A stretch of DNA of 64,000 nt from an uncultured SAR86 cluster bacterium (lineage in GTDB: Bacteria; Pseudomonadota; Gammaproteobacteria; Magnimaribacterales; Magnimaribacteraceae), in the NCBI GenBank assembly GCA_902532015.1, contig CACAGI010000005.1, positions 1 through 64,000 on the forward strand, given 5' to 3'. Position 1 is the stretch's first letter. The number at the start of each line of letters is the position of its first letter. The position numbers and the translations under genes are program-made. Below are positions 54,920 to 64,000 of this stretch, piece by piece. The notes under the pieces were generated by a model. That model did no database searches and had not been told where the DNA came from. It saw only the letters and a program-made list of their open reading frames with translations.

Positions 54920-55864
54920 ATGAAGAAGAATATTAGTCTTAAATACCAAACAAATTCTAATGATGCGGGCAAGCGTTTAGATGCTGTTATGGCCAGGGAG
55001 TTTAATCAATTTTCTAGAGCACACATTCAAAAATGGATAAAGGAAGGTAAGCTATTACTAGATGAGGAAATTGTTAAGCCAAGACAAGTTCTTAAATCTA
55101 ATCAACAAATCTCTATTGAAACCACAGAAGATCCTGTTTTAGAGGATGGACCAGAAAATATTCCTATCGATATTATTTTTGAAGATGAAGACATCATTGT
55201 ATTAAATAAACAGCCAGGACTTGTGGTGCATCCAGGAGCGGGTAATCAGCATGGCACTCTTGTTAATGCTTTATTACACCATGATAAAGAATTAAGTTTT
55301 TTACCAAGAGCTGGAATCGTTCATCGCCTTGATAAAGATACTTCGGGGGTAATGGTAGTTGCAAAAAATGAATTATCTTACTTGAATATCGTTACCCAAT
55401 TAAAAGAAAGAAAAGTTAAAAGACATTACTTAGCTTTAGTGACGGGGGAGCCATTATCCGGATCAACCATTAATGAGCCTATAGGTAGACATCCTAAAAT
55501 TAGAACAAAGCAATCAGTAACAGATAAAGGTAAAGAAGCGATAACTAAATTCACGATTAATAAAAAAATGGATGGTTACAGTTTACTGAATGTATCCTTA
55601 GAAACAGGAAGAACTCATCAAATTAGAGTGCATCTTGCCTTTATAGGTTTTCCCATAGTAGGCGACTCTGTTTATGGAGGAACTAGAAAATTTTCTGCCG
55701 GCACAACCGCAGCTCTCCAAAAAGAAATATCCTCTTTTTCTAGACAAGCTTTACATGCTGAGAAATTGGAATTTATTCACCCTACAATAGGCAAGAAAGT
55801 AAGTTACTTTGCAGAAAGCCCTCAGGATTTAGTTGATCTTATAGAACAATTCAATCGATCTTGA
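54920..55864 (+). CDS. rluD: 23S rRNA pseudouridine synthase RluD
   Basis: Makes pseudouridines 1911, 1915 and 1917 in helix 69 of 23S rRNA; the RlmH encoded elsewhere in the window then methylates position 1915. S4-like domain AGKRLDAVMAREFNQFSRAHIQKWI, catalytic Asp in GIVHRLDKDTSGVMVVAK, and the C-terminal LETGRTHQIRVHLAFIGFPIVGDSVYGG. I prefer ATG 54920 (MKKNISLKYQ), which aligns with the E. coli start, to 54866. Overlaps pgeF. Confidence 0.95.
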   Translation: MKKNISLKYQTNSNDAGKRLDAVMAREFNQFSRAHIQKWIKEGKLLLDEEIVKPRQVLKSNQQISIETTEDPVLEDGPENIPIDIIFEDEDIIVLNKQPGLVVHPGAGNQHGTLVNALLHHDKELSFLPRAGIVHRLDKDTSGVMVVAKNELSYLNIVTQLKERKVKRHYLALVTGEPLSGSTINEPIGRHPKIRTKQSVTDKGKEAITKFTINKKMDGYSLLNVSLETGRTHQIRVHLAFIGFPIVGDSVYGGTRKFSAGTTAALQKEISSFSRQALHAEKLEFIHPTIGKKVSYFAESPQDLVDLIEQFNRS

Positions 55865-56568
55865 TGAACGATTGTAAAAAAATTTCTGCTAATGGCGCTC
55901 TAGGCATCAATGTTGAGTGCATTACTTTAACTAAAGAATTTTTTATCAGTAACAACATTACTAACAATACTAGACATGGATTGCCTCTATCTTTTAAAGA
56001 ATATCTTGGCATGCCTATTCAGTATATGGAGCAAGTGCATGGAAATTCAATACAATCGATAAGAGCTCTATCTAAAGAAAAAATTAAAAAGACAGATGCA
56101 CTGTTCTCTAGATCAAATAAATTCTCCCTAGCTATTATGTCCGCTGATTGTCTGCCGATAGCCTTAGCCAACTCTGAAGGAAGTAAGATTGCTCTTCTGC
56201 ATGCTGGGTGGAGAGGCTTATCAGAGGGAATAATTAGCAAATCATTAAAGATGTTTGACTCAGAGAGAGATGAACTGAAAGCTTGGTTAGCTCCTTGTAT
56301 CTCAGAAGAAAAATATGCAGTCGGTAGGGATGTTTTTAAAGCTTTTGTTGAATCCGATAGGGACGCTGAAAAAAGTTTTAAACAGCTCAATTCAAAAAAA
56401 TGGAAATTTGATATCAGAGCAGAAGCTTCAAGGGTTTTAAGAAAATCTAATGTTTCAGTTTCTCAAAGTAATTACTGTACTTACAAAGATGAAGATTTAT
56501 TTTATTCTTATAGAAGAGATAAAACAGACGAAAGAGTTGTAACACTATTGTGGAGAAAAAATGTCTAG
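55864..56568 (+). CDS. pgeF: PgeF/YfiH peptidoglycan-editing, laccase-domain protein
   Basis: About 234 residues of the multicopper-oxidase-unrelated laccase domain family (DUF152), known in E. coli to remove misincorporated Ser from peptidoglycan precursors and elsewhere as a purine nucleoside phosphorylase. MEQVHGNSIQ, SADCLPIALANSEGSKIALLHAGWRGL and LAPCISEEKYAVG supply the Zn/His-Cys site. I use the ATG at 55864, overlapping the rluD stop by one base, instead of the TTG at 55861. The rluD-pgeF pair is conserved in gammaproteobacteria. Confidence 0.93.
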   Translation: MNDCKKISANGALGINVECITLTKEFFISNNITNNTRHGLPLSFKEYLGMPIQYMEQVHGNSIQSIRALSKEKIKKTDALFSRSNKFSLAIMSADCLPIALANSEGSKIALLHAGWRGLSEGIISKSLKMFDSERDELKAWLAPCISEEKYAVGRDVFKAFVESDRDAEKSFKQLNSKKWKFDIRAEASRVLRKSNVSVSQSNYCTYKDEDLFYSYRRDKTDERVVTLLWRKNV

Positions 56569-57430
56569 AAAAGGTTTTATAGGTTTGGGCGTTATGGGCT
56601 CGGCAATGGCTGGTCATATAGCTAACAAGTTTTCTAATGTGGTTGTTTATAATAGAACTTCTGACAAAGCTAATTCTTGGGCAAAAGAAAATGGTGGAAA
56701 GGTTGCTATTAATGCTGCTCAAGTTGGAGAGTTATGTGAACAAGTTTTTTTATGCGTTGGTAATGACGAAGACGTAAAGAACCTGATATCAGGCGAAGAG
56801 GGTATCCTTAAAACCATGAAGAGAGGTGGTGTCATTGTTGATCACACTACTATATCTGCTGATGTTTCTATTGAATTAAGCAAACTTTGTTCAAAACAAG
56901 AGATTGGTTTTATAGATGCACCAGTTTCTGGAGGGCAAGCAGGTGCAGAATCTGGAATGCTTACAATTATGGCTGGAGGTGAGAAAGAGTATTTTGATGC
57001 TGTGAAAGACACCTTAGAATGTTATTCAAAATTTATAAAGTTGATGGGTCCAAGTGGATCGGGACAGCTAACAAAAATGGTTAATCAGATTTGTATTGCG
57101 GGCTTGATTCAGTCTCTTGCAGAAGCATTAAATTTTTCAGAGAAAGTGGGTTTAAGTACAAAAGAAGTTATTGAAGTTATATCTAAAGGTGCTGCACAGA
57201 GTTGGCAAATGGAAAATAGATGGAAAACTATGCTAGATGATCATTATGACCATGGTTTTGCAGTTGATCACATGAGAAAAGATCTGGAGTTAGTAATAAA
57301 AGAAGCGAATGAAAAGGATATAAATATAGATTTAACCAAAATAGTTAATGAATATTATAAAGATATCCAAGATATGGGCGGTAATAGGTGGGACACGTCT
57401 AGTCTTTTGAAAAGACTTAAAGAATTATGA
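56561..57430 (+). CDS. Beta-hydroxyacid dehydrogenase (3-HIBDH / tartronate semialdehyde reductase family)
   Basis: 289-residue NAD(P)-dependent dehydrogenase. Rossmann loop GFIGLGVMGSAMAGHIA, substrate motif FIDAPVSGGQAGAESGMLTIMAGG and catalytic Lys in GQLTKMVNQ are all intact. The adjoining D-glycerate 3-kinase-like gene, overlapping by 4 bases, suggests tartronate semialdehyde to D-glycerate reduction, but 3-hydroxyisobutyrate dehydrogenase is also possible. Overlaps pgeF by 8 bases. Confidence 0.88.
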   Translation: MSRKGFIGLGVMGSAMAGHIANKFSNVVVYNRTSDKANSWAKENGGKVAINAAQVGELCEQVFLCVGNDEDVKNLISGEEGILKTMKRGGVIVDHTTISADVSIELSKLCSKQEIGFIDAPVSGGQAGAESGMLTIMAGGEKEYFDAVKDTLECYSKFIKLMGPSGSGQLTKMVNQICIAGLIQSLAEALNFSEKVGLSTKEVIEVISKGAAQSWQMENRWKTMLDDHYDHGFAVDHMRKDLELVIKEANEKDINIDLTKIVNEYYKDIQDMGGNRWDTSSLLKRLKEL

Positions 57431-58365
57431 TATTTTCTACCTTCGATGATCAGCTTTCTAAAGATCTATTAGATTCATCTATTACAGATCTGGAGAGAAT
57501 TGCTGATCAATACAAGATTGAAAATCTTCAACCTAATTTTTTTAAGGACATCATTATTCCCATTAGCCTGCATCTTAATAGTTTTGCTAAAAGAGACGAA
57601 CCTTATTTAATTTGTCTCACAGGTGGTCAAGGTTCTGGAAAAACTACTATGTCTTATTTTATTCAAGAGGTACTGGCCAATCATTGTAATAGACCAAGTA
57701 TGGGTTTCTCTATAGATGACATTTACAAGTCGCAGGAAGAGAGAAAGGCAATATCAGAAGAAGTACATCCTCTTTGCCATGTAAGAGGAGTTCCAGGAAC
57801 TCATGATGTAGCTATGGGTCTAGATTTAATAAATAGCTTAAGTTTAGCTAACCCAGACTCTATTACGAAAATACCTGCTTTTTGTAAACCAGAAGACAAA
57901 CACTATCCTGAAAGTGACTGGCCAAAGTATAAAGGTAAACCAGATTTTATTTTCTTTGATGCTTGGTGTGGTGGAGCAAGGCCTATTAGTGAAGAAAATT
58001 GGCAGGGTCCTTTGAATGATCTTGAAAGAGAAGAAGATCCTCACGGAATATGGTCCAAATGGAGTAATAGAGAGCTATCAAAAGATTATCAGGAATTATT
58101 TAATAGATTTGATTTGTTACTCATTATTAAAGTACCTAATATGGAATTTGTATATAAAAGCAGATGGTTGCAGGAACAAACTTTAGCAAAAACAATTAAA
58201 GACCCAGCCTTAAAGGATAAGATAATGACCAAAGAGGAAGTGTATCGGTTTGTAATGCATTACGAACGACTTACTCATTATATTCTTGAGGAAATTCCTA
58301 AATTTTCAGACATTGTTTTAGAAAGAGATGACCAATTTATTTTTTCTATTACTAAGACCCCGTAA
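57427..58365 (+). CDS. P-loop kinase, D-glycerate 3-kinase-like
   Basis: 312 residues related to plant and cyanobacterial GLYK and to yeast YFH7-type P-loop kinases. Walker A is LTGGQGSGKTTMSYF (about residues 64-78), followed by FSIDDIYKSQEER, VRGVPGTHDV and FFDAWCGGARP with the Walker B-like Asp. It would phosphorylate D-glycerate to 3-phosphoglycerate. Coupled to the preceding dehydrogenase, giving a short route from tartronate semialdehyde into glycolysis. The kinase fold is sure; the substrate is likely. Confidence 0.82.
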   Translation: MIFSTFDDQLSKDLLDSSITDLERIADQYKIENLQPNFFKDIIIPISLHLNSFAKRDEPYLICLTGGQGSGKTTMSYFIQEVLANHCNRPSMGFSIDDIYKSQEERKAISEEVHPLCHVRGVPGTHDVAMGLDLINSLSLANPDSITKIPAFCKPEDKHYPESDWPKYKGKPDFIFFDAWCGGARPISEENWQGPLNDLEREEDPHGIWSKWSNRELSKDYQELFNRFDLLLIIKVPNMEFVYKSRWLQEQTLAKTIKDPALKDKIMTKEEVYRFVMHYERLTHYILEEIPKFSDIVLERDDQFIFSITKTP

Positions 58366-58387
58366 AGACCTATAGGGTAGGGTTTTC

Positions 58388-58415
58388 TTGACTTAGGTAG
58401 TTCTGATGTCAAAAT
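58388..58415 (+). promoter_or_regulatory. Candidate promoter of the ilvB operon
   Basis: TTGACT (58388-58393) and CAAAAT (58410-58415) are 16 bases apart. Transcription would start near 58422, after the ATG at 58414 used by the ORF track, which supports the later ilvB start. The -10 is weak. CCTATAGG, a perfect palindrome, lies 15 bases upstream and may belong to a weak terminator of the preceding gene. Confidence 0.35.
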
Positions 58416-58455
58416 GCTCACCCTCCTAGCTTTTGACCTTAAATTGCTAGGCATT

Positions 58456-60204
58456 ATGAGAGATATGAGTAAAACACAGACATCAGGCGGAGATGCTTTA
58501 ATACGATCGCTTCACGAGGAAGGAGTTGAGCTCGTGTTTGGCTACCCTGGCGGTGCTGCTCTACACATATATGATGCTTTATTCAATCAATCTGAAGTAG
58601 AGCATATCTTAGTCAGACATGAACAGGGAGCTGTTCATGCTGCAGATGGATATGCAAGGTCTACAGGAAAACCAGGTGTTGCATTAGTTACTTCAGGGCC
58701 CGGAGCCACTAATGCTATAACTGGCCTAGCGACGGCCTTTATGGATTCAATACCAGTTGTCGTAATTTCTGGACAAGTTAAATCTGAATTAATAGGAACA
58801 GATTCTTTCCAAGAAACTGATATGATTGGAGTGTCTAGGCCGATTGTTAAGCATAGCTTTTTGGTCCAAAAAGCAGAAGATATACCAGAAATTGTTAAAA
58901 AGGCTTTTCATATAGCTACTACAGGTCGACCAGGGCCGGTTGTCATCGATGTGCCGAAAGATTTTACAGACCCAAACCATACCTTTGATTTTGTTTATCC
59001 CAGTGAAATTAACATGCGATCCTATAAGCCTGCTAAAGCTGGAGATTCAAAGCAAATAAAGAAAGCTGTTGATCTGATATTAGAAGCCAAACAACCTGTT
59101 ATCTACTCGGGTGGAGGAGTAATCAATGATAACGCTTCAGCTGAATTAACAGAGTTAGCAAAGTTACTACAATTTCCAATTACAAATACTCTAATGGGCC
59201 TTGGTGCTTTTCCAGGAACCGATCCTCAATTTTTGGGCATGCTTGGAATGCACGGTACCTATGAAGCTAATATGGTTATGCATAATGCTGATTTAATCAT
59301 TGCTGTTGGTGCAAGGTTTGATGATCGAATTACAAATGATCCTAAAAAATTCGCTTTAAAAGCTAAGAAAATTCACATTGATGTGGATCCAGCTTCTTTA
59401 TCTAAAATAATTCATGCTGATGTGCCTATAACTGGTTCGGCGAAAGAATGCTTAACGAGTTTGATATCTGAACTTAAACAACACAACATAGAAAAAAATA
59501 AGCTAGAACCTTGGCATAAACAAATTACAGAATGGCGTAATAAGCATGGATTAAACCATTCGATGTTAGATGTAGTTCCAGAAAATGGGAAAATCCTTCC
59601 TCAACAAGTTATTCAATCTTTATATAAGGAAACCGAGGGAAAAGCCTTTGTCACATCTGATGTAGGCCAACATCAAATGTTTGCTGCTCAATATTACTTC
59701 TTTGATAAGCCCAGGCAATGGATTAATTCTGGAGGTCTAGGAACAATGGGATTTGGTTTGCCTTCTGCGATGGGGGTTCAATTTGCCTATCCAGAGGATA
59801 CTGTTGCATGTGTTACAGGAGAAGGAAGTATTCAAATGTGTATACAAGAATTATCCACATGCTTTCAATACGGACTACCTATAAAAATAATAAACTTAAA
59901 TAATGCAGCTTTAGGAATGGTTAAGCAGTGGCAGGATATGCAATATGGAGGAAGACACTCTTCAAGCACTTATGAGAATTCATTGCCCGATTTTTGTGCT
60001 TTGTCTGAGTCTTATGGACATGTTGGTATAAAAGTAACTCAATTATCTGAATTAGAGTCCGCCATGAAAGAATGCATTTCCTTGAAAGATAAATTGGTAT
60101 TCCTTGATGTGGATGTTGATCCTGATGAACATGTATATCCAATGTTGGAAGCAGGCAATGCAATGGATTACATGCATTTGAGTAAAGATAAAAAGACTTG
60201 GTAA
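58456..60204 (+). CDS. ilvB: Acetolactate synthase large subunit
   Basis: ThDP- and FAD-dependent enzyme that condenses two pyruvates, or pyruvate and 2-oxobutyrate, at the head of branched-chain amino acid synthesis. GYPGGAALHIYDAL, the catalytic Glu in RHEQGAVHAADGYAR, SGPGATNAITG and the ThDP motif VTGEGSIQMCIQELSTC to NNAALGMVKQWQ are intact. Track start 58414 would add MLTLLAFDLKLLGI. I prefer 58456 (MRDMSKTQ); 58465 (MSKTQ) is also possible. About 582 residues. Followed by ilvN with one base of overlap. Similar to the IlvI/IlvB type; the exact isozyme is not decided. Confidence 0.95.
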   Translation: MRDMSKTQTSGGDALIRSLHEEGVELVFGYPGGAALHIYDALFNQSEVEHILVRHEQGAVHAADGYARSTGKPGVALVTSGPGATNAITGLATAFMDSIPVVVISGQVKSELIGTDSFQETDMIGVSRPIVKHSFLVQKAEDIPEIVKKAFHIATTGRPGPVVIDVPKDFTDPNHTFDFVYPSEINMRSYKPAKAGDSKQIKKAVDLILEAKQPVIYSGGGVINDNASAELTELAKLLQFPITNTLMGLGAFPGTDPQFLGMLGMHGTYEANMVMHNADLIIAVGARFDDRITNDPKKFALKAKKIHIDVDPASLSKIIHADVPITGSAKECLTSLISELKQHNIEKNKLEPWHKQITEWRNKHGLNHSMLDVVPENGKILPQQVIQSLYKETEGKAFVTSDVGQHQMFAAQYYFFDKPRQWINSGGLGTMGFGLPSAMGVQFAYPEDTVACVTGEGSIQMCIQELSTCFQYGLPIKIINLNNAALGMVKQWQDMQYGGRHSSSTYENSLPDFCALSESYGHVGIKVTQLSELESAMKECISLKDKLVFLDVDVDPDEHVYPMLEAGNAMDYMHLSKDKKTW

Positions 60205-60683
60205 TGAAAAGAGTTATAGCATTATTAATGGAAAACCAACCTGGTGCCCTTTCAAGAGTGGTAGGTTTATTTTCTCAACGCGGATACAACATTGAGACTT
60301 TGATAGTGGCACCAACAAATGATCCGACTTTATCACGACTGACTATGACTACCATTGGAGATGAGAAGGTTGTGCAGCAAATAACTAAACAATTGGATAA
60401 ATTAATAGACGTTGTAACTGTTTGTGATCTTGGCGAATCTGAGTTTGTTGAAAGAGAATTAATGCTTGTTAAATTAAATAAAAGCTCTATAGCTATTGAT
60501 GAAATAGAGAAGTTACAGGGGAAAGTGGTTTTTGAAGATAACAACATCATTAACTTACAATTTGTAGGAGAGCCTGATAAGTTAGACAAGCTAGTGGATA
60601 ATTTAAAAACAAAAGAGCCTCTAGAGATTGTAAGAAGTGGATCTTTAGGTATTTCTTCAAACTCGAAGACATTGACTATATAA
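60204..60683 (+). CDS. ilvN: Acetolactate synthase small (regulatory) subunit
   Basis: Regulatory subunit that gives feedback inhibition, typically by valine. 159 residues from ATG 60204, which overlaps the ilvB stop (TAATG); the track's TTG at 60198 would add two residues. ACT domain KRVIALLMENQPGALSRVVGLFSQRGYNIETLIV at the N-terminus followed by the ALS C-terminal domain ERELMLVKLN. Named ilvN here; ilvH is the equivalent name. Confidence 0.95.
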   Translation: MKRVIALLMENQPGALSRVVGLFSQRGYNIETLIVAPTNDPTLSRLTMTTIGDEKVVQQITKQLDKLIDVVTVCDLGESEFVERELMLVKLNKSSIAIDEIEKLQGKVVFEDNNIINLQFVGEPDKLDKLVDNLKTKEPLEIVRSGSLGISSNSKTLTI

Positions 60684-60685
60684 AT

Positions 60686-61731
<1,046 letters not shown>

Positions 61732-61732
61732 A

Positions 61733-62518
61733 ATGTCTGACGATCCTCAAGAAAGTTTAGATCTCTTCGATGAGCACGAAGAGATAGTTTCCGAGGATGG
61801 AAAAAAGGTAAAAAGAAAGGGTATATATCTCTTACCTAATCTACTAACCACTGCTTCTCTTTTTGCTGGCTTCTTTTCTATAGTTTCAGCAATAAATGGT
61901 AATTTTGTATACGCTGGTATGGCTATTTTTGCCTCACAAATGTTAGATGGTCTTGATGGTAGAGTGGCAAGATTAACCAATTCACAAAGTCTTTTCGGCG
62001 CTCAATACGATAGCCTTTGTGACGTTATATCTTTTGGGTTAGCGCCAGCTCTTATTGTCTTTCTTTGGGGGCTAGACTCTATTGGACAGGCGGGTTGGGT
62101 ATTTTCTTTCTTTTACGTAGCCGCAGCTGCTTTAAGACTAGCTAGATTCAATACTTACATTGGTTCTGAAGATACTTTCTTTAAAGGTCTGCCTAGTCCA
62201 ATCGCAGGAGCTATGGTTGTTTATTTTATTTGGGCAATGAGTTCATACGGTATGCAAGGTGAAGAAGTAGGTAGGGCCTTGGCGATATTCACAGCTTTCT
62301 TAACAGGACTTGTGTCGATTCTAATGGTAGTTAATATTCCTTATTACAGCTTTAAAGAGATAGAGATGAAAAAAAGAGTACCTTTTTTTAGTATGCTATT
62401 TGTGATCTTTATATTTGCTTTCATTTCAATAGATCCCCCTATAGTTTTGGCATCTTGCGCTTTTGTTTACATATTATCTGGCCCGGTAATGTGGGCTTAT
62501 AAAGCTTTAAAAAAATAA
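61733..62518 (+). CDS. pssA: CDP-diacylglycerol--serine O-phosphatidyltransferase
   Basis: Makes phosphatidylserine, the precursor of phosphatidylethanolamine. 261 residues with several transmembrane helices. The CDP-alcohol phosphotransferase motif is DGLDGRVARLTNSQSLFGAQYDSLCD. This is the integral-membrane (type II) PssA, unlike the E. coli PLD-type enzyme. ilvC-pssA linkage is also seen in Pseudomonas and other gammaproteobacteria. Acidic N-terminal extension of about 30 residues before the first helix. Confidence 0.95.
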   Translation: MSDDPQESLDLFDEHEEIVSEDGKKVKRKGIYLLPNLLTTASLFAGFFSIVSAINGNFVYAGMAIFASQMLDGLDGRVARLTNSQSLFGAQYDSLCDVISFGLAPALIVFLWGLDSIGQAGWVFSFFYVAAAALRLARFNTYIGSEDTFFKGLPSPIAGAMVVYFIWAMSSYGMQGEEVGRALAIFTAFLTGLVSILMVVNIPYYSFKEIEMKKRVPFFSMLFVIFIFAFISIDPPIVLASCAFVYILSGPVMWAYKALKK

Positions 62519-62523
62519 CCTAC

Positions 62524-63597
62524 TTATTTTGTTTTGCGCCAATAACCTGTAAAGCTCATCTGATCTGATTTAAGACCATACTTATTTTTAAATATTTTCC
62601 TTATAGCTGATATTTGTTTTGCTTCTCCAGCTCCAAATACATAAAGTGCACTGGTATCAATTTCTAAATTTTCTATTTTTTTTATTAGTTCAGTTCCTTC
62701 TCCAGCTGCCTGTTTTTTTCTATAAATCCAGTCTATTTTATTTCGATCATCATCGTAATTAAAACGTGTTGTTTCGTCTTGGGTTTCAAAGAAGCACTTG
62801 TAATTCTCTTTATTTGCAAGGTTTTCAATTGAAGCAAGAACGGCGGGCTGGGCTGTTTCATCACCAATAAATAAATACTCTTTAGTTTTTTTAGGTGGGG
62901 TAAAAGTTGTTCTTGGACCCCAAAAAGCAACTTCACAACCTTCGACGACTTTCTCCGACCACACAGCAAGAGGTCCAGGGTGGTCATGAAGCACAAACCA
63001 GACATCAATTGCATTTTCTCTAAAATTCCTGATCGTATAGTAAGCAGCAGAGTAGGGGTTTTTTTCAGTATTTCCGAGATCTCTAAAATTTTGCATCTTA
63101 AAGCCCTCAGGGTAATTATGTTCTATTTCTTGATGAACGATAAAGTACACAAACGCATCATTTCCTAGATCAGGTAGGTCTTCTAATCCTCCTTCAAAGG
63201 TAATTTCCAATATATTAGAAGATATAGTTCTTTTCCCTGTTACTTTTGTGATATACGTTTTAAGGTTTAGGGTTTTTTCTATTAAGTTTTCTATCCGAGT
63301 CTTTGGATAATTTTTTGGCGCTTTATTTCTTGCTTGATTTAAGAAAGTGTAAAAAAAAGTACTCACTTCATTTGAGTCTTTTGCTTCTTGAGGAAATTTA
63401 ATAACCCTATCAATTTTTTTATCGGATACATTAATTACTAGTGAGATTTCCTTTTCTGAAATATCAGTGATTTTTGTTCCAATTGGGTTGGTTATATCAA
63501 GGTAATATTCAGAGATAAGTTTTAGCGCATCATCGTTTACATCATTGTGCAAATCTACCATCAGTTCAATTGCTTCTTGGTTATCCTTATCAAACAT
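62524..63597 (-). CDS. Siderophore-interacting-protein-like FAD reductase with N-terminal DUF2470-like region
   Basis: 357 residues. The N-terminal 90 or so (DNQEAIELMVDLHNDVNDDALKLI) resemble a DUF2470 heme-associated domain; from about 115 on it is the SIP/ViuB flavoprotein fold: AAYYTIRNFRENAIDVWFVLHDHPGPLAVW (FAD site), LFIGDETAQPAVLASIENL, and the terminal TGYWRK. SIP proteins reduce ferric siderophores or supply electrons to heme-degrading enzymes. It lies 3 bases downstream of the HugZ-like gene, so a heme-iron role is more likely here than siderophore use. Pssa follows convergently. Confidence 0.82.
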   Translation of the reverse strand: MFDKDNQEAIELMVDLHNDVNDDALKLISEYYLDITNPIGTKITDISEKEISLVINVSDKKIDRVIKFPQEAKDSNEVSTFFYTFLNQARNKAPKNYPKTRIENLIEKTLNLKTYITKVTGKRTISSNILEITFEGGLEDLPDLGNDAFVYFIVHQEIEHNYPEGFKMQNFRDLGNTEKNPYSAAYYTIRNFRENAIDVWFVLHDHPGPLAVWSEKVVEGCEVAFWGPRTTFTPPKKTKEYLFIGDETAQPAVLASIENLANKENYKCFFETQDETTRFNYDDDRNKIDWIYRKKQAAGEGTELIKKIENLEIDTSALYVFGAGEAKQISAIRKIFKNKYGLKSDQMSFTGYWRKTK

Positions 63598-63600
63598 AAT

Positions 63601-64000
63601 CTAGATTTCAAACGATCTATACTCTTTAGCTTGATTAACTAACGTGTCCTTATATTCTTTTGCATTAATACATATCTCGTCGAAAGCAATAAAGTATATT
63701 TTGTCTTCAGATCTTAGATAGTATCCATCTATTGTTAGGGCAAACATTTTTGCATTCTTATCTTTTATGCCATGTTGAGCATTTAAAGAAGCCGATATAT
63801 TTTTTGAATGATCATTATTCATATGATCAATTATTGATTCTTCGTTGTTAGACCATTTAGTTCCAATTGGTCTCCAATTATTATTTTTTAACCAAGCAAT
63901 TTTACCAAAACCTCCAATCCATCTAGCTTGAGATATTTCTAATCTATAGAAGTTAAAATCATGCATTGAAGAATATTTTTTACTTTCTGGAAGGAATTTA
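63601..64000 (-). CDS. HugZ-like heme utilisation protein, C-terminal part (5' cut by window end)
   Basis: The track lists 121 residues from an internal ATG, but the frame stays open through the window edge, adding KFLPESKKYSSMHDF. The continuous piece LPESKKYSSMHDFNFYRLEISQARWIGGFGKIAWL resembles the last strand pair of the pyridoxamine-phosphate-oxidase-like split barrel in HugZ/HutZ-type heme-degrading enzymes, followed by the DUF2470-like segment IIDHMNNDHSKNISASL. The N-terminal half is outside the window. Adjacent to the SIP-like reductase; probably one heme-iron operon. Confidence 0.8.
   Translation of the reverse strand, partial: KFLPESKKYSSMHDFNFYRLEISQARWIGGFGKIAWLKNNNWRPIGTKWSNNEESIIDHMNNDHSKNISASLNAQHGIKDKNAKMFALTIDGYYLRSEDKIYFIAFDEICINAKEYKDTLVNQAKEYRSFEI

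Noticed and set aside
53968-54972. Long 334-residue version of BamD
   Set aside because: The first 43 residues overlap the rluD gene region and would displace the lipoprotein signal; the ATG at 54843 is better.
56019-56390. 123-residue minus-strand ORF
   Set aside because: Antisense shadow inside pgeF.
59851-59859. Perfect DnaA box TTATCCACA
   Set aside because: It lies inside ilvB, encodes conserved LST residues in frame, and has no neighbouring boxes, so it is not an origin signal.

Overview
The window is one continuous stretch of a compact, AT-rich bacterial chromosome, almost entirely protein-coding. I see no rRNA, tRNA, CRISPR array, insertion sequence or prophage. The housekeeping genes are gammaproteobacterial in type: parE-parC, bamD divergent from rluD-pgeF, leuS-lptE-holA, nadD-rsfS-rlmH-mrdA-rodA, mpl and rho. 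The low GC, tiny intergenic gaps, overlapping convergent gene ends and accessory enzymes (P450, haloalkane dehalogenase-like hydrolase, carotenoid oxygenase, acyl-CoA enzymes, PPi-type phosphofructokinase) suggest a streamlined marine gammaproteobacterium, possibly SAR86-like. That placement is inference.

Layout. 1-3080: 5'-truncated HSL-type esterase, then a minus-strand pair (exported dehalogenase-like hydrolase, TolC). 3199-7475: plus-strand group of peroxiredoxin, P450, an unassigned protein, an APH-type kinase and a small helical partner. 7472-8735: a possible 35-aa membrane microprotein and a GH43-like lipoprotein. 8806-13435: topoisomerase IV and a thioesterase. 13428-21200: aldo/keto reductase, ArgD, DUF2244 protein, acyl-CoA dehydrogenase, CoA-transferase, exported esterase, PaaI thioesterase and a saccharopine dehydrogenase-like reductase. 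21197-26485: PPi-phosphofructokinase, Mpl, Lon-N protein, carotenoid oxygenase, DedA. 26531-35220: proA-nadD-rsfS-rlmH-mrdA-rodA-mltB-dacA-dat, a cell-elongation cluster whose mrdA carries a frameshift in an A8 run. 35203-41358: holA, lptE, leuS, accC, accB and aroQ on the minus strand. 41420-43896: an orphan DsbD N-terminal domain, head-to-head and overlapping with a PCuAC copper chaperone, then a YejF-like double ABC ATPase. 43934-48230: ilvD, trxA, rho, a small membrane protein, rsmD. 48257-53781: flavin reductase, DUF4399 protein and two tandem DUF5916-like predicted outer-membrane barrels. 53778-58365: PP0621-like protein, bamD, rluD, pgeF, a tartronate semialdehyde reductase-like enzyme and a D-glycerate 3-kinase-like protein. 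58456-62518: ilvB-ilvN-ilvC-pssA. 62524-64000: a SIP-like flavoprotein and the C-terminal part of a HugZ-like protein, running off the window.

Working together: ilvB/N/C plus ilvD cover the first three common steps of branched-chain amino acid synthesis. accB/accC give two acetyl-CoA carboxylase subunits. mrdA/rodA/mltB/dacA build and trim the elongating wall, mpl recycles it, and tolC/lptE/bamD belong to the outer membrane. The most interesting items are the mrdA frameshift, a repeated TATAAT-N6-ATG promoter layout pointing to leaderless mRNAs, the P450-kinase operon, a coupled upstream ORF before trxA, the orphan nDsbD/PCuAC overlapping pair and the tandem DUF5916-like barrels.
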